This document shows positions 27,715-36,511 of a stretch of DNA of 64,000 nucleotides, one piece after another. The notes beneath the pieces were generated by a model. The model worked only from the letters and a program-made list of their open reading frames with translations, searched no databases and was not told the origin of the DNA. Position 1 is the first letter of the stretch. Each line of letters begins with the position of its first letter. The stretch spans positions 1 through 64,000 of the forward strand of contig CAYURP010000008.1 in assembly GCA_964447175.1 (NCBI GenBank), read 5' to 3'. Source of the stretch: CAYURP01 sp964447175 (GTDB taxonomy: Bacteria > Zixibacteria > MSB-5A5 > SM23-73-2). Made by a program: the position numbers and the translations under genes.

Positions 27715-28245
27715 ATGACTGAAAATAAGAAGACAAAACTGATATTGGTGGGAAGGGATTTAGTCGGCCTGATAGGTCTGGATGAAATCTTTGAAAACTT
27801 TTACCAGATGAGAAAAAAACCAGATACTTTTCTAAAACAAGAGCTATTAAATGAAACAAAAAAACACAACTATATTCCTAAAGTAGCGGAAAAAAAGTAT
27901 GAACAAGCCCTGTTAAGGGAATATAAATCATTTTGTGAAAGCATAGAAAAAGGTGAAAAAGTAAAGGAGAAAGAAAAAGAGGAGACCTATCAGGGGGTTC
28001 CCCGGGAGAGCATTCCCTGGTTTCCCACTGTTTATGAGGAAAAATGCAATGGTTGCAAGGAGTGTTACGATATGTGCCCCACCCGGGTCTATATCTGGGT
28101 TGAAGAGAGTAACACACCCAAAGTGGTTTATCCTTTAAGATGCGTGGTGGGCTGCTCCGGCTGTGCGGCGATCTGTAAACTTAAAGCCATCTCCTTCCCC
28201 CCTAAAAGCATCATCGATAACATTCTGAGACGGCGACAGGTATAA
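27715..28245 (+). CDS. Two-cluster 4Fe-4S protein with unassigned N-terminal domain
   Basis: 176 residues. The N-terminal 65 residues (LVGRDLVGLIGLDEIFE...HNYIPKVAEKKYEQALLREY) form a helical region I have no firm name for. A charged lysine/glutamate linker follows, then CNGCKECYDMCP near 119 and CVVGCSGCAAIC near 147, two [4Fe-4S] sites, the second with an unusual CxxxCxxC spacing. It is divergent from korDABC and alone in its transcript. It may be an electron carrier for the neighbouring oxidoreductases, which is inference from position. Confidence 0.75.
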   Translation: MTENKKTKLILVGRDLVGLIGLDEIFENFYQMRKKPDTFLKQELLNETKKHNYIPKVAEKKYEQALLREYKSFCESIEKGEKVKEKEKEETYQGVPRESIPWFPTVYEEKCNGCKECYDMCPTRVYIWVEESNTPKVVYPLRCVVGCSGCAAICKLKAISFPPKSIIDNILRRRQV

Positions 28246-28265
28246 AATATATTTAGATTTAAGAG

Positions 28266-28397
28266 ATCTATAACATTCGAATTGAGCCGCCGAGCGGTGC
28301 TAGCTCAGAGCGCATCACTTACCCGAACGATTGCCAGCGAGCCGCGCGCATACCCAACGAGCGATAGCGAGGTCGGCTCGAATAACGGGTTAGCCAG
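28266..28397 (-). other. attC-like folded site downstream of the methyltransferase gene
   Basis: On the minus strand GGCTAAC opens and GTTATAG closes an imperfect palindrome of about 130 bases. The inner arms are ATTCGAGCCG and CGGCTCAAT, which pair with one extra base in the first arm, as in integron attC sites. The GC-rich loop region differs in composition from the AT-rich surroundings. The AAC/GTT triplets are kept, but the full RYYYAAC/GTTRRRY consensus is not. Confidence 0.45.
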
Positions 28398-28438
28398 CCA
28401 ATCGCCAAAACGAAACCCATGGATATCATCAAGGGCTT

Positions 28439-29152
28439 TTACCGTTTCAAATAAACATCCGTAAAGCGCGCTTCACTCAACCGGATCGATTGTTCAAATT
28501 CGAATCTTGTCTCCATCACAATGCGAATCAGCGGTCCAGTATAAATGTACCCTGTGTAATCAAAGGTCTCATTGCTCGACAGGTGTTGATATTCCATCTT
28601 GTAGGCACTCATCACCGGGTCGTATTCTATAAAGCGTCGCAAAATCTGGCTATCCAAACCCTGTTCAATTACTTCTTTTGGCTCACTCATGTGCGCTACT
28701 CTCAATAATCCATCAAAATACTCGATGACAAAGCGACCTCCAGATTTCAATGTATGAAATACTCGATCTCGAAACTGGGGAAAGCTCTGGTGGGGAAAAT
28801 CAAGAATCGCATTTCCAAAACACACTACCAGGTCATATACGTCGTTTCCAAGTGGATGAGTTAGAACATCGGCTTGTATGAAATTGACTTGAGATCCTCT
28901 TTTGATGGCTTCTTGACGCGCCATGGTAATCAAGGATGGAGCGAGATCAATCCCAGTGACTTGCTGCGCTCCCTGCTCTTCTAAAAAGAACGTAATTGGA
29001 CCAGCACCACAACACAGATCCAATACGTTATCCCCTGGTTTCAAAAGCGATCTAAGAAGAGGGCTGATTTGTTCGATAAATTCCTTTCGACTGTCGTATG
29101 TGAATTGATTCGCGAACCAGTCAAATGGCGCAATTGGTTGATCCTGTGTCAT
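28439..29152 (-). CDS. Class I SAM-dependent methyltransferase
   Basis: 237 residues with the SAM-binding motif I VLDLCCGAGPITFFL near 43-57, an acidic end of strand 2 in VTGIDLAPS near 66, and DVYDLVVCFGNAILDF near 105. The C-terminal third has a beta-rich insert, so the substrate is a small molecule or unknown. A clear AGGAGG lies before the ATG at 29152. It sits as one unit of the first accessory island, with a promoter-bearing repeat and shared leader upstream and an attC-like site downstream. Confidence 0.85.
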   Translation of the reverse strand: MTQDQPIAPFDWFANQFTYDSRKEFIEQISPLLRSLLKPGDNVLDLCCGAGPITFFLEEQGAQQVTGIDLAPSLITMARQEAIKRGSQVNFIQADVLTHPLGNDVYDLVVCFGNAILDFPHQSFPQFRDRVFHTLKSGGRFVIEYFDGLLRVAHMSEPKEVIEQGLDSQILRRFIEYDPVMSAYKMEYQHLSSNETFDYTGYIYTGPLIRIVMETRFEFEQSIRLSEARFTDVYLKR

Positions 29153-29196
29153 TCTTGCCTCCTAAAATCCACTTGAAACACATAAGATTGGCTGAC

Positions 29197-29260
29197 TAAC
29201 TATGGTTTATATAGTTTCTTCATAATACCTGTTGGTCGCGAAACTGCGGTATAACACACC
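29197..29260 (-). repeat. Shared cassette leader, copy 1
   Basis: About 64 bases upstream of the methyltransferase. The minus strand has GTGTTATACC near the start and GAAACTATATAAACCA near the end. It aligns with 60851-60920, upstream of the two-gene unit, and in its end part with 31709-31743, upstream of the esterase. Confidence 0.6.
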
Positions 29261-29439
29261 GTAATGCAATGAGGTTTAAGCTATTATCTTTTAATAAGAT
29301 AACCCAGTCAACTTGATCTCCAGGGGGTATTTCTTGTTCTGTCAGGTCTTGCCCGCTTTGGCGGGTGTGACCTGACAGCTTCGTTAGCTTGTAGCCGGGG
29401 TGCCCCACAGCGCAGCTGTGGACCATCTGCCACTTTTTT

Positions 29440-29580
29440 TGATTATCTTTGAATCACCTGCAATAATCATTCTCCCAGCCCAGACACCCTAATTTATATT
29501 GCTCCTAACCTGATCTCTGGTAAAACCTAATCGATTTATATTATAATTGTAAGTATTTATGCAAGTTTGTCAAGCACTTT
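29440..29580 (-). repeat. Promoter-bearing dispersed element, copy 1
   Basis: About 140 bases, homologous to five other copies. Reading leftward it starts with TTGACA (29573-29568), 16 bases, TACAAT (29551-29546), then a conserved AT-rich stretch and a CAGGTTAGGAG-type segment. It points at the methyltransferase gene. Confidence 0.7.
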
Positions 29581-29749
29581 TTAAAAGACTTCCTTTTTTA
29601 TTGCAACGGGGTGCTCCACAGCTCGGCTGTGGGAAAGTTACAGGTCAGGTGCGCAGGGCACCTGACCTACGAACTAATCTATCTATTTTCAGGTAATTAC
29701 GATCAATTTCGTGATACGTAAGCATCTTATATACTTTCCGCATAAGATA

Positions 29750-30262
29750 CTAATCCCCTGGAACCTCAATGGACTTAAAGAGAACTTTGAGAACACAAAG
29801 CGGGTTTGGGAAGAACATAGGTACCCGTTGACAATATGCATTGTATTGCTCTCCAAACTTCTCCACCAGCTCCTTCTCTTCTATCAGAAATAAGAATCCA
29901 ATAACCCATACCCATTGACTGATAGTAATGATCAAAAACGACCACAGATGCCCTATGAATAAGCCAAGACAAGTCATGAAAACGCCCACGAATACGTGGT
30001 GTGGATGTCTCATACACCGATAGATATCCGTAGTGACCATGCGGGTTGTATATCCCCATTCTTCAGGTTCTCCCAAAAGACTGAGCAACTTCCCTGTTCT
30101 CCTTAACGGGAAGTGAGCTAATACCATGCCAACGAGACCCAAAAGACGCACAAGAATGGGGAAAGATTTAGTCCTTAGGATCAGGTCCATGACTATTCCC
30201 CCGCTAATGGATGCAACTACCAGCAGAAGCCAATAAATGAGACGGATACGGCATTTGGGCAT
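29750..30262 (-). CDS. Membrane methyltransferase of the PEMT/isoprenylcysteine methyltransferase type
   Basis: About 170 residues with four to five hydrophobic segments. The C-terminal signature is intact: CMRHPHHVFVGVF, then EEKELVEKFGEQYNAYCQRVP, the SAM-binding region of the isoprenylcysteine carboxyl methyltransferase/PEMT superfamily. The substrate (lipid, thiol or other) cannot be told. I prefer ATG 30262; an in-frame TTG at 30328 would add 22 residues. It lies in accessory island 1, between repeat blocks. Confidence 0.72.
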   Translation of the reverse strand: MPKCRIRLIYWLLLVVASISGGIVMDLILRTKSFPILVRLLGLVGMVLAHFPLRRTGKLLSLLGEPEEWGYTTRMVTTDIYRCMRHPHHVFVGVFMTCLGLFIGHLWSFLIITISQWVWVIGFLFLIEEKELVEKFGEQYNAYCQRVPMFFPNPLCVLKVLFKSIEVPGD

Positions 30263-30413
30263 CTTCTTACTCTTTTGTTCATCAACAGGTGGCCTAATAT
30301 GGTTATGTGGTTTAAACAAAATACGCAACCTTCACCAGTTTTTGGGCTAGTTCAGTGATTTCCTTGCAGGAAGACCCGGGGTGCCCCACAGCTCTGCTGT
30401 GAGCCACCCGTGT

Positions 30414-31649
30414 CTATCTTTGTTTGATTTTTTCCTCTATATCATTTAAATTTATTGTAAACGTTATTATCCTTTCGGAATCAGGCTCTGGTTTCGATTT
30501 CTCAAATTCAATGGCTTTCTGATAGTAGTGTTTGGCAGATTCGTAATCATTCAAACGTTCGTAAACTCTGCCTAAATACAACTGAGTCCATGATGATTTT
30601 GGGTAATCCAAAAAATACTGTTTTGCAATCTCTAAGGCTTCAGTTGATTTGTTATCTCGATTTAAAGTATTTATGAGACTCATATATGCCCACTCAGTAA
30701 TCTGGATATCATATCCATATTTCTTTGAGAGATTTTTATAAAAAGATTTAACAGCATGAAATCCTTCGTTAATTATTTCATTAGGCATACGCCAATCTGA
30801 ATAAATAGATATGAGTCCTTCATAAATAGCTTTGTACGGTACAAATGAGTGTCCTTCATCAGGGATTTCTACAAATTTAAATGGAAAGCTCGAATCAAGT
30901 TTTTCTTTCATAATTGGAACAAACCCATCTCTGACGGAACGGCCCATATCTCCGCCTTCAAGAGTTCCCAAAGTTAAGGTGAGTTTTCTTTCCAATACTT
31001 TACTATTGGTAAGAATTGAATCCGTCCCTGAGACATACATATCATTGTCCCACCAAAGGCTGGGACTTATCGCCAAATAAGCAGAAAAAAGATTAGGATT
31101 TTCAAAAAATGTATGTATAGCAAATAGTCCGCCAAATGACCAACCAGCAAGGATTCTATAAGGCTGTGTATTATAATTTGATTCAATATGTGGAATTAAC
31201 TCAGACGATAGGAATTCTGTGAACTTGTCAGCTTTTCCACTCGTTGGATACCGTAAATTTCCTGACTGTTCGGGCACATGAGTAGGTGTGTAATCTCTGT
31301 TTCTATCGACATTTACAATGCCAACAATAATCATTTGTGGGATTGGATTATTATAGATGTATCCACATTCAGATAAAAAATTTACTGCACCAATCGCCTG
31401 TTGAAATAAGAACTCCCCATCTAAAATATATAAAACTGGATATTTCATCTTGGCATTGCCATAGTCTTTTGGAAGACTTATTAAAATTGTGCGATCTTCA
31501 TTTAAAATATCTGAATGGATTACAATCTTATCACCGATGATAATCTGTTCAGATTTTGATTGAGAGTTGCTTATATCCGGATTTAGAAATAAAATAGAAA
31601 TGAGAAAAATGCAAAGAATTAAGGTCAAGGTGTCATGTTTTCGTTTCAT
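30414..31649 (-). CDS. Secreted esterase (PF00756 type) with C-terminal TPR
   Basis: 411 residues. A signal peptide (about 1-29) is followed by an alpha/beta hydrolase with the nucleophile in GWSFGG near residue 170 and a likely catalytic histidine in DEGHSFVPY near 263. Residues 300-400 form helical tetratricopeptide-like repeats (WTQLYLGRVYERLNDYESAKHYYQKAIE). Relatives include enterochelin-esterase-like and IroE-like hydrolases, but the substrate is unknown. AAGGAG precedes the ATG at 31649. It is a unit of island 1 with its own copy of the promoter element. Confidence 0.8.
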   Translation of the reverse strand: MKRKHDTLTLILCIFLISILFLNPDISNSQSKSEQIIIGDKIVIHSDILNEDRTILISLPKDYGNAKMKYPVLYILDGEFLFQQAIGAVNFLSECGYIYNNPIPQMIIVGIVNVDRNRDYTPTHVPEQSGNLRYPTSGKADKFTEFLSSELIPHIESNYNTQPYRILAGWSFGGLFAIHTFFENPNLFSAYLAISPSLWWDNDMYVSGTDSILTNSKVLERKLTLTLGTLEGGDMGRSVRDGFVPIMKEKLDSSFPFKFVEIPDEGHSFVPYKAIYEGLISIYSDWRMPNEIINEGFHAVKSFYKNLSKKYGYDIQITEWAYMSLINTLNRDNKSTEALEIAKQYFLDYPKSSWTQLYLGRVYERLNDYESAKHYYQKAIEFEKSKPEPDSERIITFTINLNDIEEKIKQR

Positions 31650-31708
31650 TGCGTCTCCTTATTACTTGATTACTTGCTGGTTTTTTCCACAAATTGAACT
31701 TTTGAGCA

Positions 31709-31743
31709 GCATAACTGTGGTTATATGGTTTCCTTGTAAACCC
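31709..31743 (-). repeat. Shared cassette leader, partial copy 3
   Basis: The minus strand carries GGAAACCATATAACCACAGT, matching the end part of the leader at 60851-60920. It lies 60 bases upstream of the esterase start. Confidence 0.5.
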
Positions 31744-31789
31744 GTTTTCGGATTTTTCTTCCAGATAATACTTCAATGAGACATCCCCG

Positions 31790-31850
31790 TAATCTATCCA
31801 TTTTCAAGTCATATTTTAATGTAAGCATTTATTCAAGCTTGTCAAGCGCT
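31790..31850 (-). repeat. Promoter-bearing dispersed element, copy 2 (partial)
   Basis: Reading leftward: TTGACA (31845-31840), 16 bases, TACATT (31823-31818). The rest of the element is diverged or cut. It points at the esterase at 30414-31649. Confidence 0.6.
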
Positions 31851-32272
31851 TCCAAGAAACTCTCCCATTTTATTGCAGCCCTTAGGTCAGGATGATGGGT
31901 GCCCCACAGCTCTGCTGTGGGTTACACTGCCTTAACAAACAATCCCACAGCGCAGCTGTGAGCCACCCGTCTATATGCTTCTGACTTCCTTTTGGTGTCA
32001 GGTGCGCAGGGCACCTGACCTACGAACTGAAAACTCACTCCCCTAACCCCCTCTCTTTCTAAGAGAGGGGTAACAAAAGGGGGTGAGTTTTTGTTCTGTC
32101 AGGTCTTGCCCAGTGGGTGTGACATAACAGCGTCGTTAAAACTGAGAAAGACTCAAAATTATTGGGTGGGTATTTGGGTGATTCCTAAAAAGATTTTATT
32201 ATAAAAAAAGGAGGAAAAAGACAAAATCAATTAACTAACCAGCCACATATCTAAGATGAGACTTTAAGAGAA

Positions 32273-32416
32273 TTATTTCTTCTTCTCTTTGAGCCGTCTG
32301 ACTGAGTTGGACTGGCACTTGGGGCAGGCACGCTCTACTAGAGGTCCCTTGGGATCATAGGGCATCTTGAACTCGTGCCAGCATCTTAAACACTGAAATG
32401 TTGCTTCTTCGGCCAT
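32273..32416 (-). CDS. Very small zinc-ribbon protein
   Basis: A 47-residue reading frame, ATG 32416 to TAA. It begins MAEEATFQCLRCWHEF and has two CxxC knuckles (CLRC at 9-12 and CPKC at 31-34), ending in a lysine-rich tail. The two pairs spaced about 20 apart are a rubredoxin-like or zinc-ribbon pattern. It lies 54 bases downstream of hdrA, after a CCAGAACC..GGTTCTGG hairpin, so it is probably the last gene of the hdr operon. The function is unknown; a redox or assembly role is speculative. Confidence 0.7.
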   Translation of the reverse strand: MAEEATFQCLRCWHEFKMPYDPKGPLVERACPKCQSNSVRRLKEKKK

Positions 32417-32470
32417 ATCAAAATCTTTTTCAGCCAGAACCAGGTTTAAATCCGGTTCTGGTATTATGAT

Positions 32471-34927
32471 CTATGAAGCTGCTGCTGCAGCTTTAGCTTT
32501 TTCGGTTCTTTTTGTTCCTTTTGGCTTCCAGTCGGAGAGCGCTTTTTTGGTATCCTCTATTTCCTCTGCCGTGACCTTTTTTCTCATCTCCTCTAATTCA
32601 CGCATCACCAGAGCCCATTTTTGTCCTTCGGCTGCGGAGATCCACTCCAGCTGAAGCCTTTCCGGTCGAATTCCCTTTCTCTCCAATTTGTCCCAGAGTT
32701 TCTCCACCCTTTTCTGGGTCCAGCGATTGGCATCGATATAATGGCAATCGGCAAAGTGACATCCGGAGACTAAAACTATGGGCGCACCTTTAGCAAAAGC
32801 GTAGAGAACGAACTGCTCATCCACCCTACCGGAGCACATGGTTCTTATTATCCTTCCGGTGGTGGGATATTGCAATCTGGACATTCCGGCGTTATCTGCA
32901 CCCTGATAGGAGCACCAGTTACAGGCGAAGATGACCACCTGATCCTGGGGGTTTTCCTCTAAGATGGCGTCAATCTCTGCAAGTATCTGCTGGTCGGTGA
33001 AGTGCTTCATAGTAATGGCACCCAGAAGACACTCGGCTCCGCAGGTTCCGCATCCGGAACAGGCAGCTTCGATTACCTCTGCCGGTATCTTCTTTTTCCT
33101 GTCCACGGTTATGGCTTTGAAGGGACAGGCATTATAACATATGCCGCAAGAGGTACATTTTTCCGGGTCCACAAGTGATGTTATAGCTTCCACTGTAATC
33201 TTATCTGAGGATAGAAGAATCTCGGCCCGGGCTGCTGCTGCTGAGGCTTGAGTAACTGAATCTTTCACGTCCTTGGGGGATTCACTGCAACCAGCCAAAA
33301 ATACCCCACGGGTGGGCGCATCCACGGGCTTTAATTTAGGATGGGACTCCATATAGAATCCGTCGGAGGTTTTGGATAGAGTAAGAAGTTTCTGAACCGA
33401 ACTCCCATCAAGTCTGGGTATCACACCAACAGATAAAACCATCATATCCAGCTCGTGCTTTTCCACCTCTCCGGTGGTAGTGTTTTCCACGGTCAGTATC
33501 AGATTTCCCGTTTTGGGATCCTCGTAGACATCCCCGGGAATCCCTCTGATATACTTAACTCCAGCTTCCTTACTTCTATTTAGAAGATCCTCGAAACCCT
33601 TTCCAAAAGCCCTTAGATCCATATAGAAGACTTTAATATCGATATCCGGATAGTGATCCTTTAAGAGAACCGAATCCTTGATGGTATTCATGCAGCAGAC
33701 ATTGCTGCAATAAGGGTTGCCCCGCTTCTGTGACCTGGAGCCAACACACTGAATGAATCCAATGGTTTTTGGGGTTTTAAGATCGGTGGGCCGGATGAAG
33801 TGCCCATCGGTGGGTCCCCCGGCACAGATCAGTCTCTCAAATTCCATGGAGGTTATCACATTCTCGTAACGGGTATAACCATATTCATCCAGCTCAGTGG
33901 GATCATAAACATCCATTCCGGTGGCAACGATGATGGCTCCTACCTCTACATCTATTATCTTATCCTGCATATCATAATCTATACACTTTTTATCGCAGAC
34001 CTCCAGACATTTGCCGCAGGCAATAGGATTGTTCCCCAAACACGCTTCCATATCGATCACGTATGCGGAGGGAACCGCTTGAGGAAGCTGCATATAGATG
34101 GCTTTTCGCGAAGAAAAGCCCATCTGGTTTTCATCTGGAACTACCACCGGACAAACCTTGGCACATTCCTCACAGGCAGTGCATTCCTTCTCGTCTACGT
34201 ATCTGGCTTTTCTTCTGATCTTGACCCTGAAGTTGCCCACATAGCCTGCAACGTCTTCCACCTCGGAGTAAGCGAAAAGTGTTATGTTGGGATGCCGACC
34301 GGCATCCATCATTTTAGGTCCCAGTATTCATATGGAGCAATCCATAGTGGGGTAGGTCTTGTCTAACTTCGCCATTATGCCGCCAATGGAGGGCTCTTTT
34401 TCCACCAGATAGACTTTAAACCCGGTGTCAGCCAGATCCAAAGCCGCCTCTATGCCCGCTACTCCGCCTCCTATCACCAGGGCCTTATTGGTAACCGGAA
34501 CCTCCTTTTCGATCTGAGCCTCCAGATACCTGGCCTTAGCCACAGCTACCCTGACGATATCCTTTGCTTTTTGAGTCGCACCTTCCCTGTCGTGCAGGTG
34601 GGCCCAGCTGCAATGTTCACGGATATTAGCCATTTCAAAGAGATAAGGATTCAGTCCTGCATCGGCCACGCAATTTCTGAAGGTGGGTTCGTGCATAAGC
34701 GGAGTGCAGGAGGCCACCACCACCCGGTTCAGATTGTGCTCCTTGATATGCTTTTTAATTTCCTCCTGTCCGGGCTCGGCACAGGTGTAGCGGTTCAAGA
34801 CGGAAACTTTGACGTCCGGAAGCGTCTCCGCATATTTTCGGACCTCCTCGCAGTCCAAAGAGCCGGCGATGTTAAGACCGCACTCACATACGAATACACC
34901 CACTCGCAGTTCGTTTTCCTTGGGCAT
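32471..34927 (-). CDS. hdrA: Heterodisulfide reductase subunit A (HdrA), selenoprotein, with C-terminal MvhD-like domain
   Basis: Read through an in-frame TGA at 34330-34328 this is one protein of 818 residues. Residues 1-199 hold the N-terminal domain and an FAD site (VIGGGVAGIEAALDLA near 150). The TGA falls in DCSI-U-ILGPKM, where HdrA normally has cysteine, so residue 200 is read as selenocysteine. Then come the ferredoxin motif CTACEECAKVCP, a second flavin part, CTSCGICYNACP and CSGCGTCGAECL. A C-terminal MvhD-like domain (FACNWCSYQGAD...MCSGRVD) follows. Known selenoprotein HdrAs share this cysteine-to-Sec site. The protein should be the flavin electron-bifurcating core with HdrCB and MvhD. 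Alternative: a nonsense mutation, unlikely given the SECIS and intact downstream frame. Confidence 0.88.
34290..34330 (-). promoter_or_regulatory. Bacterial SECIS element and Sec codon in hdrA
   Basis: TGA at 34330-34328, then after 20 bases a perfect 7-bp stem GGATGCC/GGCATCC (34307-34301 with 34296-34290) with a four-base loop GGTC. The loop begins 28 bases after the TGA and has G in its first position, fitting the bacterial SECIS rules (apical loop 16-37 bases away, early G). Confidence 0.8.
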
Positions 34928-34930
34928 CTT

Positions 34931-36067
34931 TTAACCTCCTAACGCTGATGCCAACATAGTTGTCAAATCTATAATTTTCAACTTCATATCTTCTGGATAA
35001 TTTTCCTCGCTTTGGGCACACAGGAAATGAATCTGGCACTTGGGGCAGGAAGTGATCAAAATCTCAGCGCCGGTGGATTTAGCCTCTTTCAGCCTGTCCA
35101 TCTGAATCCTTTTGGAATACTGATCGCAGTTCATCCAGGAGCTGGTTCCGCAGCACACCGCATTTTTGCCCGATCTTCTCATCTCCATAAATTCCATCTC
35201 AGGTATAGAAGCGATAATCTTTCTGGGATTGTCGTAGTTGTTAAGGAATCTCCCCATTCTGCAGGCATCCTGATAAGTTACTTTTTCCTTTATCGGCTTG
35301 AGTTTCAAGTTATTCGAGGAAAGTTTTTCTGTAATCAAATCATATATATGTATTACTTCAAAGTTGAATTCATCCAGATGGTTGGGATAATCCTGCTTGA
35401 AACAGCTCAAACCCTCAGGGCAGGAGAGCACTATCTTTTTTACTCCTGATTTTTTGAAGGCCGCTGCATTATGCTGAGCCAGCTTTTTGAAGTTCTTTAT
35501 ATCCCCAGACCACAGAAGATCGTGCCCGCAGCATCTTTCATTAGGCAAAACCTGAGGTTTGATGCCCAAAAAATTCAAAACCTTTAAAGCGGAACGGGCG
35601 ATATCCAGAGAATTCGCCTTAAGATCAGAGAAGTAAAGATCAAAGTAGGGCAAACAGCCGACAAAATACAGATATTCGCTGTCCTGGGAAGTTTTCAGAT
35701 CGGGTGTGATCCATCCCAGCCTTTTCTGGTTAAGCTGGGGTGCGGTCATTATCTTCATAAGGGATTGAAGAGCACCTCCGTGAGTGCAAATACCTTCCTT
35801 CCCGTTTTCAAGGGCATCCACCCGGAGCCGTCTGATGAACTCGATAAAGTTCACGTCCGAGGGGCATCTCTCGTGACACATCTTGCAGGTCAGGCAGCTC
35901 CAGATTCTCATATCATCCAGAACCTTGCCATCCCAGGTTATTGCTTCGGCCACGATTTTGCGGGGCGAGAAGTTATCGTTAAACGCAGCCACCGGGCAGA
36001 CCGAGGTGCATTTTCCACAGTCCAGACAATAGTAAGCTTTTGTATGTTTTATGATCTCTTTTATCAT
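34931..36067 (-). CDS. Heterodisulfide reductase HdrCB-type fusion (4Fe-4S plus two CCG domains)
   Basis: 378 residues. The N-terminal HdrC-like part has CLDCGKCTSVCP near 14 and CLTCKMCHERCP near 58. The HdrB-like part carries two CCG cysteine regions: GCLPYFD...ERCCGHDL near 137-180 and AVCCGTSSWMNC...SCPKC near 310-345, which in the family hold noncubane Fe-S clusters reducing disulfides. It overlaps mvhD by four bases and is followed after three bases by hdrA, so the subunits are made together. The thiol or other acceptor is unknown. Confidence 0.88.
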   Translation of the reverse strand: MIKEIIKHTKAYYCLDCGKCTSVCPVAAFNDNFSPRKIVAEAITWDGKVLDDMRIWSCLTCKMCHERCPSDVNFIEFIRRLRVDALENGKEGICTHGGALQSLMKIMTAPQLNQKRLGWITPDLKTSQDSEYLYFVGCLPYFDLYFSDLKANSLDIARSALKVLNFLGIKPQVLPNERCCGHDLLWSGDIKNFKKLAQHNAAAFKKSGVKKIVLSCPEGLSCFKQDYPNHLDEFNFEVIHIYDLITEKLSSNNLKLKPIKEKVTYQDACRMGRFLNNYDNPRKIIASIPEMEFMEMRRSGKNAVCCGTSSWMNCDQYSKRIQMDRLKEAKSTGAEILITSCPKCQIHFLCAQSEENYPEDMKLKIIDLTTMLASALGG

Positions 36068-36498
36068 TTATCTTCTATCTCAATAAGGGTTCGTAAAGGG
36101 CTGGGTCCTACTTTCTTTATGCCCTGGACAAACTCGTTTATCACCTTATCCAGCTTCCCATTCTCGGTGAAAAAGTTCAACTCCAATCTCAGCCTCTCCG
36201 GCTCGATTCCTAAAAGCTCGATCAAGGATTTAGCAGTTTTATATTCCTTAGCAGCATTACTGCTGCCGAAATTATAATGACATTTCCCCTCCGGACAGCC
36301 AAATGCAATCACCCCATCGGCCCCTTTCTCAAAGGCTTTTAAAATCAATGCGGTGTTAATCCGTCCGGAGCACATAAGCTTTATTAATTTGAAATCGGGG
36401 AAATCCTCAACTGCATTTATCTCGTTTTTGCCAACCCCGCACCAGTGGCAGGCAAAGGCAATAACTTTGGGTTTGAAATCTTTTTTATCCTGGTTCAT
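36064..36498 (-). CDS. mvhD: MvhD-like hydrogenase/Hdr iron-sulfur subunit
   Basis: A 144-residue protein with FACHWCGVGKNE near 14 and LMCSGRINTALILKAFEKGADGVIAFGCPEGKCHY near 40-75; the cysteines bind a [2Fe-2S] cluster in MvhD. It passes electrons to HdrA from a partner, a hydrogenase in methanogens. No hydrogenase subunits are here; the GltD-like gene just upstream is the likely electron source or sink. A second MvhD-like domain is fused to HdrA. Confidence 0.88.
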   Translation of the reverse strand: MNQDKKDFKPKVIAFACHWCGVGKNEINAVEDFPDFKLIKLMCSGRINTALILKAFEKGADGVIAFGCPEGKCHYNFGSSNAAKEYKTAKSLIELLGIEPERLRLELNFFTENGKLDKVINEFVQGIKKVGPSPLRTLIEIEDK

Positions 36499-36511
36499 TT
36501 TTATTTCTTGG

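Larger units (their letters stand above)
29153..29749. repeat. Repeat-filled spacer of accessory island 1
   Basis: No gene. From right to left it holds a caffeine-like series of modules: AGGTCAGGTGC..GCACCTGACCT (about 29642-29670), CACAGCTC..GCTGTGG (29610-29633), the promoter-bearing element (29440-29580), CACAGCGCAGCTGTGG (29405-29420), TGTCAGGTC..GACCTGACA (29340-29377) and the shared leader (29197-29260). A TTATCTT..AAGATAA hairpin lies at about 29283-29304. Confidence 0.7.
31650..32272. repeat. Repeat-filled spacer between the esterase and hdr operon
   Basis: Besides the leader-like segment and the promoter element it contains CCCCACAGCTC..GCTGTGGG (about 31891-31922), CACAGCGCAGCTGTG (31943-31962), AGGTGCGCAGGGCACCT (about 32000-32018), a long composite hairpin AAACTCACtCCCC...GGGGgTGAGTTT (about 32028-32091) and a decayed TGTCAGGTC module (32096-32125). 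No gene is seen. Confidence 0.65.

Noticed and set aside
28246..32272. Insertion sequence or transposon
   Set aside because: No transposase or integrase frame is present; only repeat modules and accessory genes are seen.
34312..34330. hdrA split into a 199-residue and a 613-residue gene, or a pseudogene
   Set aside because: Both halves are in one frame, the stop is a TGA at the Sec/Cys site and a SECIS-like hairpin follows, so one selenoprotein explains it better.
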